Positions 20,767-30,882 of a stretch of 64,000 nucleotides of DNA are shown here, in pieces. The notes beneath the pieces were generated by a model. That model worked only from the letters and a program-made list of their open reading frames with translations. It made no database searches and had not been told where the DNA came from. This stretch comes from Dyella jiangningensis (GTDB lineage: Bacteria; Pseudomonadota; Gammaproteobacteria; Xanthomonadales; Rhodanobacteraceae), in contig CP007444.1 of the NCBI GenBank assembly GCA_000632805.1, positions 3,150,772 through 3,214,771 on the forward strand, written 5' to 3'. Both the position numbers and the translations under genes were made by a program. Positions within the stretch are counted from its first letter, which is position 1. Every line of letters starts with the position of its first letter.

Positions 20767-20848
20767 TGTGGAGCGCACCCTGTGCGCGACAACTCACGTA
20801 ACGATGCATCCGTAGTTCCGCAGTCGCGCACAGGGTGCGCTCCCACAG
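20767..20848. repeat. REP-like palindromic element, copy 2 (short form)
   Basis: Begins TGTGGAGCGCACCCTGTGCG and ends with the inverse GTGCGCTCCCACAG. It sits between SufT and the DUF465 gene, both on the minus strand, so it may form a stem in their mRNA. Same family as the copy at 9480. Confidence 0.85.
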
Positions 20849-20863
20849 TAAAGAACCTCGGGC

Positions 20864-21421
20864 TTAAAGCATTCCCGTTTCGAGCTTCGCGATATCCGAC
20901 ATCATGGAATGGTTCCACGGCGGATCGAACACGAGGTCGACGTCGGCTTCCTTCACCGTGGGGATGAGTTCGAGCTTCGTGCGCACGTCGTCGACGAGGA
21001 TGTCACCCATGCCGCAGCCCGGCGCGGTCAGGGTCATCTTCACGTAGACCTTGCGCTGCTCCGGCTCGATCTGCTCGATGCTCACGTCATAGACGAGGCC
21101 GAGTTCCACCACGTTGATCGGGATTTCCGGATCAAACACCGTGCGCAGCTGCTGCCAGACCAGCTCCTCGACGTCGGCATCGCTGGCATCGCTGGCCAGT
21201 TCGATCGGCGGCGGCGGCTCCTTGCCCAGTGCGTCGGCATCGTTGCCGGCGATACGGAACAGGTTGCCCTCCACATACACCGTGAAGCTGCCGCCCAGCG
21301 CCTGGGTGATGTAACCCACCTGCCCTGCCGGCAGGCTTACGATCTCGCCCTGCGGCACCATGACCGCCTGGCAGTCGCGCTCCAGGGTGAAGGGTTCGCT
21401 GCTAAGACTGAAACCGCTCAT
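20864..21421 (-). CDS. sufT: SufT-like Fe-S cluster maturation protein (DUF59/MIP18 domain)
   Basis: 185 residues. The N-terminal about 90 residues form the SufT-specific part (ERDCQAVMVPQGEIVSLPAG). The DUF59 domain follows with TVFDPEIPINVVELGLVYDV and the conserved Cys in LTAPGCGMGDILVDDV, ending FDPPWNHSMMSD. Proteins of this family help load Fe-S clusters onto targets, especially under high demand. No other suf gene is in view. Two in-frame starts are possible, ATG 21433 and ATG 21421; ribosome sites are weak for both and I chose the shorter. It is divergent from the small membrane protein gene. Confidence 0.85.
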   Translation of the reverse strand: MSGFSLSSEPFTLERDCQAVMVPQGEIVSLPAGQVGYITQALGGSFTVYVEGNLFRIAGNDADALGKEPPPPIELASDASDADVEELVWQQLRTVFDPEIPINVVELGLVYDVSIEQIEPEQRKVYVKMTLTAPGCGMGDILVDDVRTKLELIPTVKEADVDLVFDPPWNHSMMSDIAKLETGML

Positions 21422-21634
21422 GCCGAATCTCATCGATGGGCGCGGTGAAAGGGGGCGCGCCAAACCACATATTATGCCGCCTCGCGCGAGCACAGTCCCC
21501 ACATCAGGCCAGAACCGTCCGATCTCAAGACCGCCAGGCCCCGGCGGGATGCCCAGGTCGGGCACCGCGCTATGATGGGGGTTTTACGCCAGAGAAGAAC
21601 CCGTGCCTGCCGCCCTGCTTTTCCCCTGTATTTC

Positions 21635-22072
21635 ATGAACGCTCGGGTCGCGTTCTCATGGCTGTTTGCCGCGATCAGCGCCGTCATGCTCGGACTGGCC
21701 GCCGGCGCGGTATGGATGGTGCCGACGCTTTATATGCAACGCCCCCTGCCCTGGCTGGCCGTGGTGGTCGGCTGGCTGCTCGGCAAGGCCATCCGTCACT
21801 GGGTTCGCCCGCCCGGCCCAGGCGCGGCCGTGCTGGCGGCACTCGCGGCGTTGACGGCGGCGCTCTACGTGAACCTGCTTACCGCAGCCGCGCGCATTGC
21901 CGGCCTGATGGGGCTGGGCCTCGTCGATACCCTGCGCACGGCCGGCTTTGGCCTGTTGCTGCAGCTGGCCGAACTCGGCAGCGGACCGGCGGACGACGTC
22001 TGGTACGCGATCGGCATGGGCCTGGCCGCCTTCACCGCCGGTCGTGCGATGAAGGCCAAGGCGAGCCGCTGA
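21635..22072 (+). CDS. Hypothetical membrane protein
   Basis: 145 residues with about four hydrophobic segments (residues about 5-27, 37-52, 65-90 and 95-112) and a basic C-terminus KAKASR. I do not recognise the family. It is encoded between SufT (divergent) and pntB (convergent, 7 bases apart). The start at ATG 21635 removes an arginine-rich leader that would precede the first membrane segment; an upstream in-frame ATG at 21572 exists. Codon use and hydrophobicity support a real gene. Confidence 0.6.
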   Translation: MNARVAFSWLFAAISAVMLGLAAGAVWMVPTLYMQRPLPWLAVVVGWLLGKAIRHWVRPPGPGAAVLAALAALTAALYVNLLTAAARIAGLMGLGLVDTLRTAGFGLLLQLAELGSGPADDVWYAIGMGLAAFTAGRAMKAKASR

Positions 22073-22079
22073 TCGCCAA

Positions 22080-23510
22080 TCAGCTTTCCAGCGACTTGAG
22101 CTCCGACACCAGCTGGCTCGCGGCGGCCTGACCGTCGCCATACAGCATGCGCGCGTTGTCGGCATAGAACAGCGCATTTTCGATACCCGCGAACCCGGTG
22201 CCCTTGCCGCGCTTCACCACGATGACCTGCCTGGCGTCGGCCACATCGAGGATGGGCATGCCATAGATCGGCGACGACGGGTCCGTCTTGGCCAGCGGGT
22301 TGACCACGTCGTTGGCGCCGATCACCAGGGCCACATCGGTGTTGGGGAATTCCGGGTTGATGTCGTCCATGTCGGCGATGAGGTCATAAGGCACGCCTGC
22401 CTCCGCCAGCAACACGTTCATGTGGCCGGGCATGCGTCCCGCCACCGGATGGATGGCAAACTTCACTTTGACGCCGCGCTCGATCAGCAGCTTGGCGAAT
22501 TCCCACACCTTGTGCTGCGCCTGCGCCACGGCCATGCCGTAGCCCGGCACGATCACCACGCGCTCGGCGTAGGCCATCATCACGGCGGCATCGCTTGCCT
22601 CGATGGGTTTCTGGCTGCCGCCGATGGCCTGCGCCTCGCCGGCCGCGGCGCCGAAGCTGCCGAACAACACGTTGCCGATGGAGCGGTTCATCGCCTTGGC
22701 CATCAGCTGGGTCAGCAACGTACCCGCCGCGCCCACCACGGTGCCGGCGATGATCATCGCCTCGTTCTGCAGCACGAAGCCCTCGAAAGCCACGGCCAGG
22801 CCGGTGAACGCGTTGTACAGCGAGATCACCACCGGCATGTCCGCGCCGCCGATGGGCAGCGTCATCATCAGGCCGAAGGCGAGCGCCAGCACGAAGAACG
22901 CCACGATAAGCGGCATCGACAGCTGGCCACTCGCGATCATCGCGCCCAGCACCACGGCGCCCGCCAGCACCAGCATGTTCACGGCGCGCTGCCCTGGGAA
23001 CACGAAGCGCTTGTCGAGCCATCCCTGCAACTTCGCGAAGGCGATCAGCGAGCCGGAGAAGCTCACCGAACCGATCAGGGCGCCGAGTACCGCCAGCGCC
23101 AGCTGGGCCGTGCCCGGCGTGGCCGTGCCGCTGGCCGTGAACTCGCCGCCGTCCAGCAGGGTGACCGCCGCTCCGGCATAGCTGAAGAGCTCAGCCGCGC
23201 CGATGGCCGCCGCCGCGCCGCCGCCCATGCCGTTGTAGAGCGCAACCATCTGCGGCATGGCCGTCATCGCCACGCGGCGGCCTGACCACCAGGCGGCCGC
23301 CACGCCGATCAGCACGGCGGCCAGGATCAGCCCGCGGTTGTGCATGTCCGGCAGGGCGAAGGTGGCAATGACCGCCACCAGCATGCCTACGCCCGCCCAC
23401 ACGATGCCGCCCCGCGCCGTGCGGGGGGAGCTCATGCGTTTTAGTCCGAGGATGAAAAGGAGGGCGGCGAGGAAGTAACAGGCCTTGATCACGATCGGCA
23501 GCCAGGCCAT
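22080..23510 (-). CDS. pntB: NAD(P) transhydrogenase subunit beta
   Basis: 476 residues. The proton-translocating transhydrogenase couples hydride transfer between NAD(H) and NADP(H) to proton movement across the inner membrane. The N-terminal about 270 residues hold about eight to nine membrane segments (e.g. KACYFLAALLFILGLKRMSS) and the C-terminal domain III binds NADP: VIVPGYGMAVAQAQHKVWEF near 325, FAIHPVAGRMPGHMNVLLAEA near 350, DVALVIGANDVVNPLA near 395. Its ATG overlaps the TAA of pntA2 by one base (TAATG), so the two are translated together. Complete. Confidence 0.96.
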   Translation of the reverse strand: MAWLPIVIKACYFLAALLFILGLKRMSSPRTARGGIVWAGVGMLVAVIATFALPDMHNRGLILAAVLIGVAAAWWSGRRVAMTAMPQMVALYNGMGGGAAAAIGAAELFSYAGAAVTLLDGGEFTASGTATPGTAQLALAVLGALIGSVSFSGSLIAFAKLQGWLDKRFVFPGQRAVNMLVLAGAVVLGAMIASGQLSMPLIVAFFVLALAFGLMMTLPIGGADMPVVISLYNAFTGLAVAFEGFVLQNEAMIIAGTVVGAAGTLLTQLMAKAMNRSIGNVLFGSFGAAAGEAQAIGGSQKPIEASDAAVMMAYAERVVIVPGYGMAVAQAQHKVWEFAKLLIERGVKVKFAIHPVAGRMPGHMNVLLAEAGVPYDLIADMDDINPEFPNTDVALVIGANDVVNPLAKTDPSSPIYGMPILDVADARQVIVVKRGKGTGFAGIENALFYADNARMLYGDGQAAASQLVSELKSLES

Positions 23511-23815
23511 TACTTCGCCTCCTTGCCGGCGGTGGGCTTGCTGGACTTGAACATTTCCAGCATGCGCTCGGTAACCACGTAACCGCCGGCCGCGTTGCCG
23601 GCACCCAGGAGTACGCCCACGAAACCGATGGCGATCTCGAACGGGGTCTGCGCATGCCCTAGCGCGATCATGGCGCCGACCAGCACAATGCCGTGAATGA
23701 AGTTGGAACCCGACATCAGCGGCGTGTGGAGAATCACCGGTACCCGGGCGATGATCTCGTACCCCGTGAAAGCGGCCAGCATGAAGATGTAAAGCGCCAG
23801 GAACCCGTCGATCAT
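23510..23815 (-). CDS. pntA2: NAD(P) transhydrogenase subunit alpha, membrane part
   Basis: 101 residues. It is the separate domain II fragment of the alpha subunit, with about three membrane segments and the family motif GYEIIARVPVILHTPLMSGS followed by NFIHGIVLVGAMI. In many alphaproteobacteria and xanthomonads the alpha subunit is split into a soluble NAD-binding protein (pntA1) and this membrane protein. It precedes pntB with a one-base overlap. pntA1 is not immediately upstream as expected but lies 1.7 kb away behind an opposed sigma-factor cassette. Confidence 0.92.
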   Translation of the reverse strand: MIDGFLALYIFMLAAFTGYEIIARVPVILHTPLMSGSNFIHGIVLVGAMIALGHAQTPFEIAIGFVGVLLGAGNAAGGYVVTERMLEMFKSSKPTAGKEAK

Positions 23816-23953
23816 GACCCCTCCCCGCCAGGACACCGTTGTCCCCGCATCATACGGGCGCGGGTCAACCCGCGCGAGCCTCGGACGTTGATGCACAGAG
23901 ACGTACCGATGGAGTCTCAGCATGCCCGATCCGGCGAAGCGGACGAAGACGCC

Positions 23954-24538
23954 ATGAACAGCGCCGTATCCACTCTCGACGCCGAACTGCTGGCCGAAGA
24001 CGTTCGTGCGGTGCCTGTTTCGATGAACGCTTTTCTGGCGCAGGTCGAGCGCCGCGCCTTTCGCATGGCCGAGTTGAACCTCGGTCATCGCGAGGACGCG
24101 CTCGATGCCGTGCAGGACGCCATGCTGCGCCTGGTCAAGCACTACAGCGACAAGCCCCCGCAGGAATGGACGCCGCTGTTCTGGGGCATCCTGCGCCGGC
24201 GCATCGTAGACCTGCAGCGTCGGCGCAAGGTGCGCTCGATCGTGGTGGGGTGGCTAGGCGGCCGGGACGAAGACGGCGAAGATCTGCCGGCCTGGGAGCC
24301 GGCCGATACGGCGCCGGGGCCGCTGGAGCGACTACGTGATTCGCAGTCGTACGCGGACATGGCAGCGGCCGTGAAACTGCTGCCCCAGCGCCAGCGCGAG
24401 GCTTTCATGCTGCGCGTGCTGGAAGGCCTGGACGTGGCGGAAACCGCGCAGGCCATGGGCTGTTCGGAAGGGAGCGTAAAAACACATCTGTCGCGCGCGC
24501 TGCAACGTCTGCGCGACCAACTGGAGGACTGGCGATGA
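23954..24538 (+). CDS. ECF-type sigma-70 family sigma factor
   Basis: About 194 residues from the chosen start. Region 2 is FLAQVERRAFRMAELNLGHR with DAVQDAMLRLVKHY and region 4 is LPQRQREAFMLRVLEGLDVA followed by AMGCSEGSVKTHLSRALQRL, the -35 recognition helix-turn-helix. It directs RNA polymerase to a small regulon, probably including its own operon. ATG candidates are at 23891, 23909, 23954 and 24024, none with a strong ribosome site, so the N-terminus is uncertain. The ATG of the next gene overlaps its TGA. It is divergent from pntA2, with a 138-base shared promoter gap. Confidence 0.85.
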   Translation: MNSAVSTLDAELLAEDVRAVPVSMNAFLAQVERRAFRMAELNLGHREDALDAVQDAMLRLVKHYSDKPPQEWTPLFWGILRRRIVDLQRRRKVRSIVVGWLGGRDEDGEDLPAWEPADTAPGPLERLRDSQSYADMAAAVKLLPQRQREAFMLRVLEGLDVAETAQAMGCSEGSVKTHLSRALQRLRDQLEDWR

Positions 24539-24915
24539 ATGCGCCCGACAACCATCTTGAACGCCGCGCCCGCGAGCTTTATCGCGAGGCGGCGCGTCAG
24601 CTCGATCCGGCGACGGCCGCACGGCTGCGTGCGGCACGGCGTGCCGCGCTATCAGGCGCCGATGGCTCGTCGCTGGCCCAGCGGCTGCGGCAACTGCTGC
24701 TCCCGGCCGGTGCCTTCGCTGCCATCGCCTTTGCCGCGCTCATGCTGTCCTCGCCCGTGCAGAGCCCCACGGGCGGCGCCGCCGGTCTCGCGCCGGTGAC
24801 CGAGGCCGATGGCGAACTGCCGCCCGATGCGGCCGCCGCCGACCCGGCGCTCTACCAGAATCTGGATTTCTACGGATGGCTGGCCAAGAACGGCGACAGC
24901 CAGGCGAGCCGGTGA
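24535..24915 (+). CDS. Single-pass membrane protein, possible anti-sigma factor
   Basis: 126 residues: a charged cytoplasmic N-terminus (LERRARELYREAARQLDPAT), one membrane segment at about 60-77 (LLLPAGAFAAIAFAALML) and a C-terminal tail ending NLDFYGWLAKNGDSQASR, a tail pattern seen in DUF3619-like proteins next to ECF sigma genes. The start overlaps the sigma factor stop by four bases (ATGA). That coupling and topology suggest it binds and restrains the sigma factor, but there is no zinc-binding HxxxCxxC motif, so the anti-sigma role is inference. Confidence 0.7.
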   Translation: MNAPDNHLERRARELYREAARQLDPATAARLRAARRAALSGADGSSLAQRLRQLLLPAGAFAAIAFAALMLSSPVQSPTGGAAGLAPVTEADGELPPDAAAADPALYQNLDFYGWLAKNGDSQASR

Positions 24916-24917
24916 CC

Positions 24918-25463
24918 ATGCGTCGAAGTCGTGTGTTCCTGACGCTGCTGCTGATCATCGGGCTGGGCGGATTCGCCTCGTCCGGCTTCGCACAGGATGC
25001 CCCTCCACCGCCCCCGCCGGCGGGATTCGCGCCACCGCCACCGGGCCCGCCGCCCGGGCCCAGACCGTGGAAAAGCCTGACGCCGGACCAGCGCGACATC
25101 CTTTCGCCCTTGGCCGACAAGTGGGATTCGTTCCCGCCGCAACGCCAGGCGCGCATGCTGGAACGTGCGCAGCAGTGGCAGTCGCTGCCGCCGGACAAGC
25201 GGCGTGAGATCCGCGAGCGCATCGACCGTTGGCAGAAGATGACGCCGCAGCAGCAGGAGGAGGCGCGTGAGAACAGCCGTCGCTTCCAGCAGCTGCCACC
25301 GGAAGAACGCCAGCAGTTGCACGCGGCGTTCCAGCACTTCCAGGAGCTGCCGCCGGACCAGCGCGACCAGTTGCTGCGACGCTGGCACAAGGAAATGCGC
25401 GGCGGCCCGATGGGCGGCCCCCATGGGATGCCACCGCCACCTCCGGCCGGTCCCAGGCACTGA
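24918..25463 (+). CDS. DUF3106 secreted/periplasmic proline- and glutamine-rich protein
   Basis: 181 residues. Signal peptide about 1-25 (cleavage near GFAQD), a proline-rich linker, then a helical part with the repeated unit LPPDxRxxxxxRxxxWQxxxPxQ occurring about five times (WKSLTPDQRDIL, WQSLPPDKRREI, WQKMTPQQQEEA, FQQLPPEERQQL, FQELPPDQRDQL), which is the DUF3106 pattern. It ends in a Gly/Pro/Met-rich tail. Function unknown; some related proteins (Spy/CpxP-like) are periplasmic chaperones, which is only an analogy. It is the third gene of the sigma-factor operon, closing at a strong terminator. Confidence 0.82.
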   Translation: MRRSRVFLTLLLIIGLGGFASSGFAQDAPPPPPPAGFAPPPPGPPPGPRPWKSLTPDQRDILSPLADKWDSFPPQRQARMLERAQQWQSLPPDKRREIRERIDRWQKMTPQQQEEARENSRRFQQLPPEERQQLHAAFQHFQELPPDQRDQLLRRWHKEMRGGPMGGPHGMPPPPPAGPRH

Positions 25464-25464
25464 C

Positions 25465-25494
25465 GAAAAACCCCGCCCGATGCGGGGTTTTTTT
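25465..25494 (+). terminator. Intrinsic terminator between DUF3106 gene and pntA1
   Basis: CCCCGC-CCGA-TGCGGGG stem flanked by AAAAA on the left and a seven-T run on the right, so it can stop transcription from both convergent genes. Confidence 0.92.
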
Positions 25495-25513
25495 CACGTG
25501 CCGATGCCTTGAT

Positions 25514-27191
<1,678 letters not shown>

Positions 27192-27230
27192 GGCCGGAAA
27201 AAGTCGCCTCCCACAACGGAGGGGTTTAGC

Positions 27231-27830
27231 ATGACGGCTTTGCCTCACCCGAAGTCCGCCATGCCCCATCCCCTTTCCCTGCTGCAGCAGCGCCATTCGG
27301 CGCCTTCACGCCAACTCGGCGAACCCGGCCCTGCCGGCGACGAGCTCGAGGCCCTGCTGCAGGCATCCATTCGCGTACCCGACCACGGCAAGCTGGTGCC
27401 TTTCCGGCTCGTGCTGCTGCGGGCCGAAGCCAAGCGCAGCTTCGGCGAGCGGCTGGCCCAGCTCTCGCTGCGCGTCAATCCGGACATGCCCGAGTCCAAG
27501 CGCGAGAAGGACCGCACGCGCTACGACTTCGCGCCGCTGGTGGTGGCGGTGGTCGCTCACGTCGACGCCTCCAGCAAGGTGCCGGTGATCGAGCAGGAAC
27601 TCAGCGCGGGCTGCGTGGCCTACAACCTGCTGCTGGGCGCGCAGGCACTGGGCTACGGCGCGCAGTGGCTCACCGGCTGGGCCGCGTACGACCGTGAAGC
27701 GGCCGGCATCCTCGGGCTCGCGGACAACGAACATGTGATCGGCTTCGTGCACATCGGCACGCCGCAGATCGACGTACCGGATCGGGAACGCCCCGATCTC
27801 GACGAGGTGGTGCGCACATGGACGCCCTGA
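27231..27830 (+). CDS. Nitroreductase family protein (YdjA-like)
   Basis: 199 residues. The FMN-dependent nitroreductase fold is shown by LLQQRHSAPSRQLGEP (Arg for FMN phosphate), IRVPDHGKLVPFRLVLL, where the N-terminal FMN loop reads PDHGKL, and the C-terminal GYGAQWLTGWAAYDREA and GFVHIGTP. This subgroup resembles E. coli YdjA, a small single-domain member. The electron acceptor is unknown. GGAGGGG lies 6-7 bases before the ATG. The following exonuclease gene begins inside its last 13 bases in another frame, so the pair is translationally linked. Confidence 0.85.
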   Translation: MTALPHPKSAMPHPLSLLQQRHSAPSRQLGEPGPAGDELEALLQASIRVPDHGKLVPFRLVLLRAEAKRSFGERLAQLSLRVNPDMPESKREKDRTRYDFAPLVVAVVAHVDASSKVPVIEQELSAGCVAYNLLLGAQALGYGAQWLTGWAAYDREAAGILGLADNEHVIGFVHIGTPQIDVPDRERPDLDEVVRTWTP

Positions 27831-28720
27831 GCCGTCCAGCCGTCCATTTGATCGACGGCAGCCTGTACATATTCCGGGCCTGGCATTCGATGCCGGACGA
27901 GTTCCATGACGCGGACGGCCATCCGGTCAATGCGGTGCATGGCTTCACGCGATTCCTGTGCGAGTTGCTGGAACGGGTGAAGCCCGAGCACCTCGCCGTG
28001 GCTTTCGACGCGTCGCTCACCACGTCGTTCCGCAACGCCATCTACCCCGCTTACAAGGCCAATCGGGAACTGCCGCCGCCGGACCTCGAACGCCAGTTCG
28101 TGCTGTGTCGTGAAGTAGCCGAGGCGCTGGGCATACCGGTGTTGATCGACCATACCTACGAAGCCGACGATCTCATCGGCAGCGCGCTGTGGAGCCTCCG
28201 TGGCCACGGTTTCCGCAGCGTGATCGTGTCGGCCGACAAGGATTTCGGGCAGTTGCTGGGTGAGTTCGACGAACAGTGGGACTACGCGCGCAACCTGCGC
28301 TGGGGGCCGGCGGGCGTGCTGGAAAAGCTCGGCGTTCATCCGCATCAGGTCGCCGATTATCTCGCGCTGTGCGGCGACGCGGTCGACAACATTCCCGGCG
28401 TGCCCGGCATTGGCGCGAAGACGGCCGCCGCGCTGCTTTCGCACTTTGGCAGTCTGGATGCGCTGCTGGAGCGTGTGGACGAAGTGCCGTTCCTGCGCAT
28501 TCGCGGCGCCGCCAGTTGCGCGGCGAAACTGCGTGAACACGCCGACAGCGCGCGCCTGTATCGGCAGCTCACCCGCATAGCATTGGATGCACCCGTGGCT
28601 GAACAGGTCGAAGCCCTGCAGCGCCAGCGTCGCGACGCGGCGATGATGGACGAGCTGAGCGAACGCCTGCGTTTCGGGCCGCTGACGCGGACCAGGTTGA
28701 AAGCGCTGCTGACCTACTGA
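27818..28720 (+). CDS. Stand-alone 5'-3' exonuclease (PolA N-terminal/FEN family)
   Basis: 300 residues. It has the 5' nuclease domain of DNA polymerase I without the polymerase: VHLIDGSLYIFRAWHS (first metal Asp), VAFDASLTTSFRNAIYPAYK, EADDLIGSAL and SADKDFGQLL (acidic metal sites), then the helix-hairpin-helix CGDAVDNIPGVPGIGAKTAA. All acidic cluster residues expected of an active enzyme appear present. Such proteins remove flaps or RNA primers; E. coli ExoIX/Xni is the nearest named analogue, though it lacks part of the acidic cluster. It overlaps the nitroreductase gene by 13 bases and is followed by a REP-like element. Confidence 0.88.
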   Translation: MDALSRPAVHLIDGSLYIFRAWHSMPDEFHDADGHPVNAVHGFTRFLCELLERVKPEHLAVAFDASLTTSFRNAIYPAYKANRELPPPDLERQFVLCREVAEALGIPVLIDHTYEADDLIGSALWSLRGHGFRSVIVSADKDFGQLLGEFDEQWDYARNLRWGPAGVLEKLGVHPHQVADYLALCGDAVDNIPGVPGIGAKTAAALLSHFGSLDALLERVDEVPFLRIRGAASCAAKLREHADSARLYRQLTRIALDAPVAEQVEALQRQRRDAAMMDELSERLRFGPLTRTRLKALLTY

Positions 28721-28739
28721 TCGCGACGCAAGGCTTTTT

Positions 28740-28822
28740 CTGTAGGAGCGCACCCAGTGCGCGAAAAGCCTATGGAGCGGCGATGCCGAACTCTGCGGTC
28801 GCGGACCGGTGCGCTCCTACAG
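28740..28822. repeat. REP-like palindromic element, copy 3 (short form)
   Basis: Starts CTGTAGGAGCGCACCCAGTG and closes with GGTGCGCTCCTACAG. Its middle (AAAGCC-TATGGAG and CTCTGCGGTCGCG) matches copy 1 at 9480 closely, so copies 1 and 3 form a subgroup. Between the exonuclease and AraC genes. Confidence 0.87.
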
Positions 28823-28872
28823 TTCTCTCGTCCTCAGCGCAGGAACACGTCGCGACGCGGTAGCATGGACGC

Positions 28873-29697
28873 ATGCAAGGCGTGCCTTCCCAGCTCACTT
28901 CCCGACGCGACGCTGCCGAATTTTGGCTGGCATCGCATCGCGATGGAGTGGAGCTCTATCGCGCACACATCGTGCGGCATGCCTTCGAGCCGCACACGCA
29001 CGATGGCTTTGGACTCGGTGCCATCGAGTCGGGCGTGGAGCGCTTCCGCTATCGCGGAGGCGATCATCTCGCGCCACCGGACTCGGTGGTGATGATGAAT
29101 CCCGACGAGCTGCATACCGGCCACGCAGAAACCGAAGGCGGCTGGCGCTACCGGATGATCTACATCGAGCCGCAAGCCGTTGCCGAGGTCACCGGCGAAC
29201 CGGGCTGGTGGTTCGACAGCGTGGTGCGCGAGGATTTGCCTGGCGCACGGCGCGTCACCGAGTTGCTCGATGCGTTATGGCAGGCGCAGGAACCGCTCGC
29301 CTTCGACAGCCTGCTGTTGGGGCTGCTCACGCTGTTCCGACGGCATGCGTGCGTGCCACGCAAGGCGGTGGACGGAGGCAGCGTACGTTTTGCGCCGGTG
29401 GTGGACTACCTGCACGCGCATCTCTCGCGGCGGCTGACGCTGGACGAACTGGCCTCCGTTGCCGGATTGAGCCCGTTCCATTTCCTGCGCCAGTTCCAGA
29501 CGCACCATCACGCCACGCCGCAGCAGATGCTGATGGCGTTCCGGCTGGCCGAAGCCAAGCGGCAGCTGGCGCGTGGCGGAAGGCCGGCGGATATAGCTGC
29601 CGCGGTGGGGCTCACTGATCAGGCGCATCTCACGCGTGCGTTTGCGCGGCGGTATGGGGTTACGCCGGCGCGGTACCAGAGGGAATTGCGGCGGTAA
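28873..29697 (+). CDS. AraC-family transcriptional regulator
   Basis: 274 residues. The N-terminal about 150 residues form a cupin-type AraC sensing domain (IVRHAFEPHTHDGFGLGAIE, then PPDSVVMMNPDELHTGHA). The C-terminal about 100 residues hold two helix-turn-helix motifs: LTLDELASVAGLSPFHFLRQ and IAAAVGLTDQAHLTRAFARR followed by YGVTPARYQ. This layout matches AraC regulators that often control a neighbouring transporter, and an EamA-type exporter is 160 bases downstream on the same strand. The ligand is unknown. The gene is bracketed by two REP-like elements. Confidence 0.9.
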   Translation: MQGVPSQLTSRRDAAEFWLASHRDGVELYRAHIVRHAFEPHTHDGFGLGAIESGVERFRYRGGDHLAPPDSVVMMNPDELHTGHAETEGGWRYRMIYIEPQAVAEVTGEPGWWFDSVVREDLPGARRVTELLDALWQAQEPLAFDSLLLGLLTLFRRHACVPRKAVDGGSVRFAPVVDYLHAHLSRRLTLDELASVAGLSPFHFLRQFQTHHHATPQQMLMAFRLAEAKRQLARGGRPADIAAAVGLTDQAHLTRAFARRYGVTPARYQRELRR

Positions 29698-29707
29698 CCT
29701 GCTTCTT

Positions 29708-29792
29708 CTGTGGGAGCGCACCCTGTGCGCGACACAACCCGCGTTGCCGTATGGGGCGCCTCGCCTGTCGCGCACAAGGTGCGCTCCCACAG
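29708..29792. repeat. REP-like palindromic element, copy 4 (short form)
   Basis: Starts CTGTGGGAGCGCACCCTGTG and ends GGTGCGCTCCCACAG. Ten bases downstream of the AraC gene stop. Same family as copy 1. Confidence 0.87.
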
Positions 29793-29858
29793 AACAGCGA
29801 CCTCATCTGAGCAATCTGGTACAAGACGCCGTTGTCGCGACGCGCCACGCTGCACGCC

Positions 29859-30824
29859 ATGTGGACAGGCATTCTCTACGCACTCGCCGCCGGCCTGATG
29901 TGGGGCCTGGTGTTCGTCAGCCCGCTGCTGTTGCCGGAATATCCGGCGGCGCTGCAATCGGTGGGGCGCTATCTCGCTTTTGGACTGATCGCGCTGCCGT
30001 TGGCGTGGATCGATCGCCATGCGCTGCGCCAACTCCGCCGCGCCGACTGGATCGAAGCGGTGAAGTTAGCCGCGGTCGGCAACCTGCTGTATTACCTGTG
30101 CCTCGCCAGCGCGATCCAGCGGGCGGGCGCGCCGCTGCCCACCATGATCATCGGCACGCTGCCGGTGGTGATCGCCATCTGCGCGAATCTGCGCAATGCG
30201 CGTCGCGATGGCCGTCTCCCGTGGGCCTTGCTTACGCCGTCGCTGCTGCTGATCGCCGCCGGCATCGCCTGCGTGAACCGGGCAGAGCTCATGACAATGG
30301 AGCAGCAGGCCACCGTCGACGTTGCGCGTTATGTGCAGGGCGCTTTGCTCGCCTGCGGCGCCGTGGTGTGCTGGACCTGGTATCCCTTGCGCAACGCCGA
30401 CTGGCTGCGCCATCACACCGACCGTCGCCCGCGTACATGGGCGACTGCCCAAGGTCTTGCCACGCTGCCGCTTGCGCTGGCGGGGTATGTATTGCTGTGG
30501 ATCTTCATGGGCGCGAGCCACCAGCCCTTCGCCATGCCGTTGGGTCCGCATCCGCTGCGCTTCGTCGGCCTGATGGCGGCGATTGGCCTGTTTGCCTCAT
30601 GGCTGGGCACGCTGTGCTGGAATGCCGCGAGCCAGCGTCTGCCTACGGCGCTGGCCGGCCAATTGATCTTGTTCGAGACGCTGGCCGCGCTGGGCTATGC
30701 GTTCGCGCTGCGTGGACAGGTGCCCGGCCCGCTGACGCTGGCCGGCATCGCCCTGCTGGTGATCGGCGTGATGTGGGCGGTGCGCATCCGGCCTCGTCCG
30801 GTCGAGGTGCTGGTCGAAGGTTGA
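29859..30824 (+). CDS. EamA/DMT-superfamily transporter
   Basis: 321 residues with about ten hydrophobic membrane segments in two similar halves (ILYALAAGLMWGLVFVSPLL at the start; LAGQLILFETLAALGYAFAL near 270, a pattern recurring in the EamA fold). Such carriers export amino acids or other small metabolites. Substrate unknown. The start at ATG 29859 is the first ATG; a TTG at 29832 extends it without a better ribosome site. The upstream AraC regulator on the same strand is a plausible controller (inference). Confidence 0.82.
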   Translation: MWTGILYALAAGLMWGLVFVSPLLLPEYPAALQSVGRYLAFGLIALPLAWIDRHALRQLRRADWIEAVKLAAVGNLLYYLCLASAIQRAGAPLPTMIIGTLPVVIAICANLRNARRDGRLPWALLTPSLLLIAAGIACVNRAELMTMEQQATVDVARYVQGALLACGAVVCWTWYPLRNADWLRHHTDRRPRTWATAQGLATLPLALAGYVLLWIFMGASHQPFAMPLGPHPLRFVGLMAAIGLFASWLGTLCWNAASQRLPTALAGQLILFETLAALGYAFALRGQVPGPLTLAGIALLVIGVMWAVRIRPRPVEVLVEG

Positions 30825-30882
30825 ACCGCGCGACGTCGAGGTTGTGGCTGCCACATGCGCACGGCACCATGAAGGTTTCCCC

